Below, one piece after another: positions 15,437 to 21,950 of a stretch of 64,000 nucleotides of DNA. Where the stretch lies: positions 1 to 64,000 of the forward strand of contig JAEWMY010000037.1 in NCBI GenBank assembly GCA_023393015.1. Direction: 5' to 3'. A model generated the notes under the pieces. The model saw only the letters and a list, made by a program, of their open reading frames with translations. It was not told where the DNA came from and made no database searches. Both the position numbers and the translations under genes were made by a program. Numbering within the stretch: the first letter of the stretch is position 1; every line of letters starts with the position of its first letter. The DNA comes from Spirochaetota bacterium (lineage in GTDB: Bacteria > Spirochaetota > Spirochaetia > Treponematales > Treponemataceae).

Positions 15437-16378
15437 ACGGGGCGATCCGCGCGCGGCCGGCCTGGTACCGCTTTCCGGCGTCCGGCTTTCCGCGGCCAGG
15501 GCTCGCACGAGGCGCGCGACGATGTCGACGCGCGCGAAGGGCGTGATGACGTACCACCCGTCGACGTACGTTTCCATGCGACGCGCGAGCGAGAGGGCGT
15601 ACCCGACCGAAATGTCCGCGGCCTCCTCGCGCGAAGCGCCGGCGAACCGGCGCGCGACGGATTCGTCGACGGATATGCCGGGTATCTCTCCCCGCGCGAG
15701 AAAGTCCGCGTTCCGCTCGCTCACGACCGGAAGCACGCCGCCGAGGATCGGGTATCCCAGTTCAGCGCGCGCGAGCGCGAGGTTCCCGAAGGCCGCGTCG
15801 GTAAACGCCGGTTGGGTCAGGAATGCGCAAACACCGGCCGCGGCCTTTCGGCGCGCTCGTTCCAGTTCCGCCCGGAAGTTCCGGGCGTTCACGTTGAGGG
15901 CGCCCCATACCCGGAACGGCCGGGAAAACGAGTCCGTCCCCCACGCGCCGATCGCGCCCGCGAGCCTCTCCGACGACCAGCCGCTCGCGAACCGCGACGG
16001 CGCGCGACCCGGTCCGGTAGATTCCGGCGTCCGGGGCGGGCGGTCGCGGTCTCCCGTTACCGCCAGCACCGTATGGAGTCCCTCCGCGTCGAGGGCGAGC
16101 AGGGTCGACTTGATAGCCTCGCGGCTCCGGTCGCGGCAGGTAAGGTGCGGGATCGCGAGAACGCCCGCCTCGCGCGCGACCTTGCACGCCATGACGGCGC
16201 TGTCGGCGCGTACGCGTCCGGCGGGGTTGTCCGCGATCGTGATCGCGTCGGCTCCCGCGCGCGCGAGTTCGCGCGCTCCCTCGACGAGAAACGAACCCGC
16301 GCCCGCGGATCCATCCTTCGCGACAGCGTTCCGCTCGGGCGGGTCCAGTTCAACCGCGATATATCGTTTGCCGCGCAT
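15362..16378 (-). CDS. metF: Methylenetetrahydrofolate reductase
   Basis: A 338-residue FAD-dependent reductase that makes 5-methyltetrahydrofolate for methionine synthase. Recognisable parts are the strand with the catalytic glutamate (IAVELDPP), DAITIADNPAGRVRADS, IPHLTCRDRS, LLALDAEGLHTVLAVTGDRDRPP, AFLTQPAFTDAAF and ILGGVLPVVSERNADFL. The start overlaps the metE stop by 29 bases, so metE and metF are translationally coupled. The C terminus extends about 25 residues beyond the family core (after LVRALAAES) and this tail overlaps the HEAT-protein gene antisense. Expected to be controlled with metE by the LysR regulator upstream. Confidence 0.92.
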   Translation of the reverse strand: MRGKRYIAVELDPPERNAVAKDGSAGAGSFLVEGARELARAGADAITIADNPAGRVRADSAVMACKVAREAGVLAIPHLTCRDRSREAIKSTLLALDAEGLHTVLAVTGDRDRPPRTPESTGPGRAPSRFASGWSSERLAGAIGAWGTDSFSRPFRVWGALNVNARNFRAELERARRKAAAGVCAFLTQPAFTDAAFGNLALARAELGYPILGGVLPVVSERNADFLARGEIPGISVDESVARRFAGASREEAADISVGYALSLARRMETYVDGWYVITPFARVDIVARLVRALAAESRTPESGTRPAARGSPRLTHDFQRLPHEPEDALVEVDVLRP

Positions 16379-18689
16379 TCTTCACCGCCTTCATCATGTT
16401 TTCGAGGCTTTCCCTCGTTTCCGCCTCTCCGCGCGTCTTGAGGCCGCAGTCGGGATTGATCCATATCTCGAGTCCCGAGTCTGTCATCTTCCCGATGGCC
16501 TCCCCGATTTCGGCGACCGCGGGGACGCGGGGCGAGTGGATGTCGTAGACGCCGGGGCCGACGGCCGAACCGAAGGAAACCCGCGAAAGCTCCGAGAGGA
16601 TCGACAGGTTGGATCGCGACGCCTCGAAGGAGATCACGTCCGCGTCCATCGCGTCGATGTCTTCCATGATGTCCCTGAACTCGCTGTAGCACATGTGCGT
16701 GTGAATCTGCGTCTCCGGGGCCACTCCCGAGTGCGTCAGGCGGAACGCCGGGATCGCCCAGTCGAGGTAGTCGCGTTTCCAGTCCTCCCTCCTGAGCGGT
16801 AGGCGCTCGCGCAGGGCGGCCTCGTCGATCTGGATGACGCGAACGCCCGCCCGCTCGAGATCGAGTACCTCCTCGCGGATCGCCCGCGCGATCTGGAACG
16901 CGACGCGCGCCGGGGGTATGTCCTCGCGCGGGAAGGACCAGTTGAGTATCGTGACAGGTCCGGTGAGCATCCCCTTGACCGGCTTAGACGCGAGCGTCTG
17001 CGCCCAGCGCGAGAGTTCCACCGTCATCGGCTTCCTTCGCGACACGTCTCCCGCGACGATCGGCGGCTTGACGCAGCGCGTCCCGTAGGACTGCACCCAA
17101 CCGAGCGAGGTGAATACGAATCCCTCGAGCAGGGATCCGAAAAACTCGACCATGTCGTTTCGCTCGAACTCGCCGTGAACGAGTACGTCGAGGCCGATTC
17201 CGTCCTGGTAGGCGACGCACTCGGCGATCTTGCCGCGGACGGCCGCGTCGTACGTCGCCTCGTCGATCTCTCCCTTCCTCAGGCGCGCGCGCAATCCCCT
17301 GATCTCGGACGTTTGCGGGAACGATCCAATGGTCGTTGAGGGAAGGGGCGGAAGGGGAAGGGCCGCGCGTTGTATTTCCCGCCGTTCCGCGCGAGAGGGA
17401 GCGCGTTCGGTTTCCCCGGGCGCGGGCCACCAGCCTTCAAGGTCCCCGTTTCCCGTCGCGTCGGCCGCCTCCCGGCAGGTCGTCCCCGGACCGGCCGTCA
17501 CGGGATCGGCCTTCGCGCCCGCGGGACGGAGCGCGTCGGTCGAGACGCGGTCGGCCATGTCGCGGAGCTCGCCGAGCTTTTCCGTCGCGAAGGAAAGGCG
17601 CGCGCGGAGCGCGGGGTCGAGCGAGCGTTCGCCTTCGAGGCTCACCGGCACGTGCTGCAGGGAACAGGACGGTCCTACCGCGAGATTCGCGACCTTCCCC
17701 GCGAGTGAGTCGAGCGTTTCTCTCACGCGGTCCGCGTCGGCCCGCCAGACGTTCTTGCCGTTGACGACCCCCGCGATAAGCGTCTTGTCCGCGGGGAACC
17801 CGCGCGTCACGACGAGTTCCGCGTTTTTTTTCCCTTCCACGAAGTCGAGGCCGACGGCGTCGAAGGGCAGGGCCACCAGCGTGTCGTACGCGTCGCGCGG
17901 GTCGCCGAAGGAGACGTTGACGTGTACCTCGAAACCCGCGGGTTTCGAGGCGAGGAGCCGCCTCGAGACGCGTTCGAATCGGGCGATATCGGCCCCGTCG
18001 AGGTCGAGCGCGAGGGCGCTTTCGTCAAGGAGCGCGGCGCGCGCGCCCGCCCGGGCGAGTCGCCCGAAGAGCGCCGCGTACGCGTCGGCGATTCCGTCGG
18101 ACAGGTCGTCCGGCCCGCGGCTTCCCGTGAAAGCCGTCAGTTTGAGCAGCGTGAACGGGCCGACGAGCGAGGGCCTCGTCTCGATACCGTTCCGCGCGGC
18201 CTCGAGATAGGCCTCTACCGGGTCGAAGGACGCCGCGATGCCGTCCGCTCCCGACGCGATCGGCCGATCCGCGAGCGCGACGGTGACGCCGTCGTCTATC
18301 TCCGGCGCGATATAATGGTAATTCGTGGTAAACCATTTTTTCATCGGGAGGGCGTGGAGATCGACCGCGCGTCCCGCTAACGACCCCTGAAACCCCCGTG
18401 CCATCGCGAAGTAGGTATCGAGCGGGGAGAGCCCCGTCTCACGATACCGCGCCGGAACCGCGCCGAAGAGGAATGCCGCGTCGAGTACGCGGTCGTAGAG
18501 GGAGAAGTCCGCGGACGGGATGAGATCGATGCCGTTATCGCGCATCGTGCGCCAGGATTCGAGCCTGATGCGGGCGGACGTTTCCCCGAGTTCCTCGGGG
18601 CCCGTCTTTCCCGAAAGATATGCCTCCGTTGCGAACTTGAGTTCCCGATGCGCCCCGATTCGGGGAAAGCCTTGTACTGACGTTTTCAT
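16350..18689 (-). CDS. metE: Cobalamin-independent methionine synthase
   Basis: A 779-residue enzyme that transfers a methyl group from 5-methyltetrahydrofolate-polyglutamate to homocysteine. The start MKTSVQGFPRIGAHRELK at 18689 is the conserved N terminus and has AGGAG upstream on the minus strand. The C-terminal barrel carries zinc ligands: HTHMCYSEF, the Glu in VISFEASRS and the Cys in INPDCGLKTRGEAE. The signature LPPLPSTTIGSFPQT marks the second barrel. It is first in a metE-metF operon. Two MET-box-like palindromes lie between its start and the upstream LysR gene. Confidence 0.95.
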   Translation of the reverse strand: MKTSVQGFPRIGAHRELKFATEAYLSGKTGPEELGETSARIRLESWRTMRDNGIDLIPSADFSLYDRVLDAAFLFGAVPARYRETGLSPLDTYFAMARGFQGSLAGRAVDLHALPMKKWFTTNYHYIAPEIDDGVTVALADRPIASGADGIAASFDPVEAYLEAARNGIETRPSLVGPFTLLKLTAFTGSRGPDDLSDGIADAYAALFGRLARAGARAALLDESALALDLDGADIARFERVSRRLLASKPAGFEVHVNVSFGDPRDAYDTLVALPFDAVGLDFVEGKKNAELVVTRGFPADKTLIAGVVNGKNVWRADADRVRETLDSLAGKVANLAVGPSCSLQHVPVSLEGERSLDPALRARLSFATEKLGELRDMADRVSTDALRPAGAKADPVTAGPGTTCREAADATGNGDLEGWWPAPGETERAPSRAERREIQRAALPLPPLPSTTIGSFPQTSEIRGLRARLRKGEIDEATYDAAVRGKIAECVAYQDGIGLDVLVHGEFERNDMVEFFGSLLEGFVFTSLGWVQSYGTRCVKPPIVAGDVSRRKPMTVELSRWAQTLASKPVKGMLTGPVTILNWSFPREDIPPARVAFQIARAIREEVLDLERAGVRVIQIDEAALRERLPLRREDWKRDYLDWAIPAFRLTHSGVAPETQIHTHMCYSEFRDIMEDIDAMDADVISFEASRSNLSILSELSRVSFGSAVGPGVYDIHSPRVPAVAEIGEAIGKMTDSGLEIWINPDCGLKTRGEAETRESLENMMKAVKNARQTIYRG

Positions 18690-18746
18690 GGGTACGCTCC
18701 TTGCCGGTCGCGTCGCCGACAAGTACACCGTACTTGAAAAACAAGA

Positions 18747-18763
18747 TATAGTCCAAAACTAAA
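18747..18763. promoter_or_regulatory. MET-box-like operator 1 (imperfect)
   Basis: TATAGTCCAAAACTAAA is a 17-bp near-palindrome (one arm mismatch) related to the perfect site at 18778-18794. Centre-to-centre distance is 31 bases, about three helical turns, so both can be bound on one DNA face. Confidence 0.6.
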
Positions 18764-18777
18764 TATCTATTGCTTGT

Positions 18778-18794
18778 TATAGTAAATAACTATA
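18778..18794. promoter_or_regulatory. MET-box-like operator 2 (perfect palindrome)
   Basis: TATAGT-AAATA-ACTATA is a 17-bp inverted repeat with the T-N11-A pattern of LysR-type sites. It closely resembles the TATAGTT-N3-AACTATA MET-box described for MtaR/MetR-type LysR regulators of streptococci (from memory). It lies about 90 bases before metE and just after the LysR gene. Confidence 0.7.
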
Positions 18795-18818
18795 GCAAAT
18801 TGACGGCCTTCTTCGATG

Positions 18819-19745
18819 TCAAATGATACTATCAGACCCCGTCGCCTTCCGTCCGTAGGCCTCGAGCTTGCCGATAAAGAGCGAAGCCGCCCGTGTCCTT
18901 GACGAAAGCCGGTGGGTGATGTAGCCGACGGTGATCGTTTCGTCTATCTCCAGGGGAACGGCGACTATCTCGTTGCCGTTGAGGTCGCGCGTCAAAACGC
19001 CGGTGGATATCGTATATCCGTCGAGGCCGATGAGGAGGTTGAAGAGGGTCGCGCGGTCGCTGACGCGGATGCTTTTTCGGTGTGAAAGGGTGCTGAGTAT
19101 CTCCTCGGAATAATAGAAGGAATTGAACTCGCCCTGATCGAAGGCGAGACAGGGCCAGGATTCGAGATCCTCGACCGAAACGCGCTCTCGCAAGGCGAGC
19201 GGATGGCGGGCGCTCACGAAGATATGCGGGGCGGCGTCGAAGAGGGGCGTGAAGACGAGATCGTTGTCGCGGAAGAGCTTGCCGAGGACTTTCTCGTTGA
19301 AGGCGTTGGTGTAGAGGATGCCGATTTCGCTTTTCATCGCGCGGACGTCCTCGATGATGTCGTGCGTGCGCGTTTCCCTCAGGGTGCATTCGTACTCGTC
19401 GACCGCGAGTTCCCGGATGGTGTCGACGAAGGCGTTAACGGCGAAGGCGTAATGCTGGGTCGCGACCGAGAAGAGCGGCTTTTTCGGGCCGCCCTCCCCC
19501 CACCGCGACTCGAGAAGTTCGACCTGCTCGGTTACCTGGCGGGCGTAGGCGAGAAACTCGGCGCCCTCCGTGGTGACCTCGACTCCCCGGTTCGTCCGGG
19601 AGAATATCCTGATTCCTATCTCGCCCTCGAGTTCCTTGATCGCCGCGGAGAGACTCGGCTGGGAGATGAAGACGGCCCCCGCCGCGAGGTTGAACGAACC
19701 CGCCTTCGCCACCGCGATCGCGTATTTTAGTTGCTGAAGCGTCAT
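18819..19745 (-). CDS. LysR-type regulator, probably of methionine genes
   Basis: A 308-residue LysR-family protein. The N-terminal winged helix is typical: MTLQQLKYAIAVAKAGSFNLAA, then ISQPSLSAAIKELEGEIGIRIFSRTNRGVEVTTEG. The periplasmic-binding-protein-like effector domain follows from about residue 90. It is encoded directly upstream of metE in the same direction, with MET-box-like palindromes in between, so it likely activates metE-metF in response to a sulfur metabolite, as MtaR/CmbR-type LysR proteins do. The effector is inferred, not shown. Confidence 0.9.
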   Translation of the reverse strand: MTLQQLKYAIAVAKAGSFNLAAGAVFISQPSLSAAIKELEGEIGIRIFSRTNRGVEVTTEGAEFLAYARQVTEQVELLESRWGEGGPKKPLFSVATQHYAFAVNAFVDTIRELAVDEYECTLRETRTHDIIEDVRAMKSEIGILYTNAFNEKVLGKLFRDNDLVFTPLFDAAPHIFVSARHPLALRERVSVEDLESWPCLAFDQGEFNSFYYSEEILSTLSHRKSIRVSDRATLFNLLIGLDGYTISTGVLTRDLNGNEIVAVPLEIDETITVGYITHRLSSRTRAASLFIGKLEAYGRKATGSDSII

Positions 19746-19805
19746 CTGGTTCCTCGAACGGAGTATAGCATGGAACGGTTTTGACGCGATATGAGAATGG
19801 ATAAA

Positions 19806-19844
19806 TGCAAATGACTTGCAAAAAAGTAGTAGGGTCAGTATATT
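19806..19844 (+). promoter_or_regulatory. Promoter and dyad of the zinc-receptor gene
   Basis: TTGCAA (19816-19821), 17-base spacer, TATATT (19839-19844), about 32 bases before the ATG. The dyad TGCAA-ATGAC-TTGCA at 19806-19820 overlaps the -35 box and is a candidate repressor site, perhaps metal-responsive. Confidence 0.6.
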
Positions 19845-19875
19845 GCTTGTGGTTTACAACACGAAGGAGTAATCC

Positions 19876-20817
19876 ATGCGAAGCAAGATACGTTTTTGCA
19901 CGTTTGTCTGTCTGTCGTTCGTCGCGGCGAGCGTGTTCGCCGGCGGGATCGGGGAGAAACCGGCGGGTAAGCCGGCGGAGAAGCCGCTAGTCACCGTGAG
20001 TATTCTGCCTCACCGGTATTTTGTCGAGCGGATATCCGCCGGTCGCGTCGACGTTCGCGTCCTCGTCGGTCCCGGCCAGAGTCCCCATTCGTACGAGCCG
20101 ACGCCCCGCCAGATGTCGGATCTCGCCCGATCCGGCGCCTGGATTCGATCGAACACCGATTTCGAGGAGGCCCTCGAACCCAAGGTACGCGCGCAGATGC
20201 CGCGTCTACTCGTCGTGGACGGAACGGCGGGCGTCGTTTTCAGAAAGCTTGAGGCGCACGATCATGAAGATGACGACGAGGACGATCATGACGGGGACGA
20301 TCACGACAATCACGCCGATCACGCCGATCATGACGCGAATGTCGACCGCCATACCTGGCTCGGGCGGGAGCCGGCCAAGCTATTTGCCGCTCACGTGCGC
20401 GATACCCTCGTCGCCGTCGATCCTGCCGGGCGGGACACGTATGTCGCGAACGAACGTGCCCTCGTCGCCGAGATAGACGCGACCTTCGACTCGCTCGCGA
20501 AGCGCCTCGCGCCGCTCAAGGGTCGTGCCGTCTTCGTCTTTCATCCTTCGTTCGGATATTTTTTCGACGAGTTCGGCATGAGACAGGAAGCCGTGGAAAC
20601 CGGCGGCAAGGAACCGACGGCGAAGGCGCTCGCGGCCCTGATCGCGAAGGCGAGGCGGGAAAAGGCCGGGGTCATTTTCGTGCAGGAACAGTTTCCCGTC
20701 GCCGCGGCGAAACAGGTCGCGGAATCCGTCGGCGCGAGGGTCGTTCCCCTCAATCCCCTCGATCCGGACTGGATGGGGAATATCATACGTATGGGAAAGG
20801 CCCTGGAGGGACGGTAA
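19876..20817 (+). CDS. Zinc/manganese ABC transporter substrate-binding protein (ZnuA-like)
   Basis: A 313-residue cluster A-I metal receptor. A signal segment (FCTFVCLSFVAASVFAGGIG) is followed by VSILPHRYFVERI and GPGQSPHSYEPTPRQ, which holds a metal-ligand histidine. A histidine/aspartate-rich loop near residues 130-155 (HDHEDDDEDDHDGDDHDNH) is the zinc-sensing or scavenging loop seen in ZnuA rather than in manganese receptors. HTWLGREPAKLFA and VFHPSFGYFFDEFG supply further ligand histidines. The gene stands alone with its own promoter and terminator; no ATPase or permease lies beside it, so partners must be encoded elsewhere. Confidence 0.92.
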   Translation: MRSKIRFCTFVCLSFVAASVFAGGIGEKPAGKPAEKPLVTVSILPHRYFVERISAGRVDVRVLVGPGQSPHSYEPTPRQMSDLARSGAWIRSNTDFEEALEPKVRAQMPRLLVVDGTAGVVFRKLEAHDHEDDDEDDHDGDDHDNHADHADHDANVDRHTWLGREPAKLFAAHVRDTLVAVDPAGRDTYVANERALVAEIDATFDSLAKRLAPLKGRAVFVFHPSFGYFFDEFGMRQEAVETGGKEPTAKALAALIAKARREKAGVIFVQEQFPVAAAKQVAESVGARVVPLNPLDPDWMGNIIRMGKALEGR

Positions 20818-20827
20818 GGGGCGCGGG

Positions 20828-20855
20828 ACGCGGGGCCAGGCCCCGCGTTATTTTG
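20828..20855 (+). terminator. Rho-independent terminator after znuA-like gene
   Basis: Perfect 10-bp stem ACGCGGGGCC / GGCCCCGCGT with a one-base apex, followed by TATTTT. It separates the zinc-receptor gene from the DtxR gene. Confidence 0.8.
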
Positions 20856-20864
20856 GATTTCTAC

Positions 20865-20893
20865 TTGACAATGTTAGACAAGAATAATACTGT
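20865..20893 (+). promoter_or_regulatory. dtxR promoter with candidate iron box
   Basis: TTGACA (20865-20870), 17-base spacer, TACTGT (20888-20893), then six bases to the ATG at 20900. TTAGACAAGAATAA (20874-20887) in the spacer resembles TTAGAAAAGGCTAA in the feoA-feoB promoter, 11 of 14 identical. Confidence 0.65.
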
Positions 20894-20899
20894 TAGCCG

Positions 20900-21421
20900 A
20901 TGAAAACATCGCCCGGATTAACCGAGTCGCTCGAAGATTACCTCGAGTCAATCTATCGTAATATCCTGAAAAAGGGCGCGGCCCGGGTGAAGGATATCGC
21001 GGGAGACTTGCGGGTGCGGTATCCCTCGGTAACGTCGGCGCTCAAGAATTTGGAGCGTCGGGGACTCATTCTCTATGAGCCGTACGGGATTATCTCCCTG
21101 ACGAAGGAAGGGCTCGCGGTAGCGCTTCGCGTAACCGAGCGCCATCGCCTGCTCAAGTCGTTTTTTTCGCAGGTACTCGGGGTGGAGCAGGGGCTCGCCG
21201 ACGAGACGGCGTGCCGGATCGAGCACGTTATCCCGCCGGAGGCATACGAACGGTTCGTGCAATTCATGAAGTTTCTCTTCGTGACGGGGGGAACGGACAA
21301 GGACTGGCTCAAGGAGTTCCGGAAATTCGTGCGGGACAACGCGGTCGACGCGACCTGTCCCGAGTGCGTCGATGAGTATTTTGCGGGTACGGGGTTCGAC
21401 CCGAAGGGGGGTATTGCGTGA
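20900..21421 (+). CDS. DtxR/MntR-family metalloregulator
   Basis: A 173-residue DtxR-type iron or manganese regulator. It begins with the winged helix SLEDYLESIYRNI...ARVKDIAGDLRVRYPSVTSALKNLERRGLI and continues to the dimerisation domain RVTERHRLLKSFFSQVLGV and ACRIEHVIPPEAYERF. The C-terminal motif CPECVDEYFAG adds two cysteines not usual in MntR. There is no SH3-like third domain of its own, but the next gene, overlapping by four bases (GTGA), encodes a stand-alone FeoA/SH3 domain. No Shine-Dalgarno precedes the ATG and the -10 box ends six bases before it, suggesting a leaderless message. Likely the iron regulator of the feo genes and of itself. Confidence 0.9.
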   Translation: MKTSPGLTESLEDYLESIYRNILKKGAARVKDIAGDLRVRYPSVTSALKNLERRGLILYEPYGIISLTKEGLAVALRVTERHRLLKSFFSQVLGVEQGLADETACRIEHVIPPEAYERFVQFMKFLFVTGGTDKDWLKEFRKFVRDNAVDATCPECVDEYFAGTGFDPKGGIA

Positions 21422-21633
21422 CACTGGCGATGCTTGAAAGCGGAAAACGCGGCGTTGTCGCGAGGATTCATGGCGGCGAGCGCAGGCGCGAGCATTTACT
21501 GAGTCTGGGGATCGTTCCGGGCGTACCGGTGCGCGTCGTGCGAGGCGGCGGTTCCGGCCCCCTCGTCGTGGACGTGCTCGGAGGGCGCGTCATTCTCGGT
21601 AACGGGATCGCGTGCGCGGTGGATATCGCGTAA
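21418..21633 (+). CDS. feoA: FeoA-domain protein (first copy)
   Basis: A 71-residue SH3-like FeoA protein: LESGKRGVVARIHGGERRREHLLSLGIVPGVPVRVV then LVVDVLGGRVILGNGIACAVDI. It starts with GTG overlapping the DtxR stop, so it is coupled to the regulator. FeoA helps FeoB iron uptake; this copy could alternatively serve as the detached third domain of the DtxR regulator, which ends early. Both readings are inference from position. Confidence 0.85.
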   Translation: MTLAMLESGKRGVVARIHGGERRREHLLSLGIVPGVPVRVVRGGGSGPLVVDVLGGRVILGNGIACAVDIA

Positions 21634-21645
21634 TCGGTTTTTTCG

Positions 21646-21674
21646 TGCCATTAAAGTTAGAAAAGGCTAATAAT
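21646..21674 (+). promoter_or_regulatory. feoA-feoB promoter with candidate iron box
   Basis: TGCCAT (21646-21651, weak), 17-base spacer, AATAAT (21669-21674). The dyad TTAGAAAAGGCTAA (21657-21670) lies between the boxes, as in the dtxR promoter. A second dyad, ATGTTTCCGGAACAT, follows at about 21673-21687. Confidence 0.55.
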
Positions 21675-21713
21675 GTTTCCGGAACATAACACCGGCAAGT
21701 CAAGGAGTGGTCG

Positions 21714-21950
21714 ATGGAATTACGGTTGAAGGATATCCCCGTCGGGGATCGGGGCGAGGTCGCTGGGTATTCGAAGTCGGATGCCGCGTATCGTGACAGG
21801 CTTCTTTCGATGGGTCTCACGAAGGGAACGCCCTTTACGGTCGTGCGGGTAGCGCCGCTCGGCGACCCGATAGAGCTTGAGGTTCGGGGTTTTCGCCTGA
21901 GCGTGAGAAAGTCGGAGGCCGACGGCCTCGTCGTAAGGAGTCTCGCATGA
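21714..21950 (+). CDS. feoA: FeoA-domain protein (second copy)
   Basis: A 78-residue FeoA protein (LKDIPVGDRGEVAGYSKSDAAYRDRLLSMG, then FTVVRVAPLGDPIELEVRGFRLSVRKSEA) with the usual SH3 strands. Its stop overlaps the FeoB ATG by four bases, so it is the partner of FeoB. AAGGAG precedes the ATG. A second FeoA lies upstream with the DtxR regulator. Confidence 0.93.
   Translation: MELRLKDIPVGDRGEVAGYSKSDAAYRDRLLSMGLTKGTPFTVVRVAPLGDPIELEVRGFRLSVRKSEADGLVVRSLA

Noticed and set aside
18690..18818. Cobalamin or SAM riboswitch before metE
   Set aside because: The gap is only about 130 bases, A/T rich, and is explained by LysR-type palindromes; no B12-box or SAM core was found.
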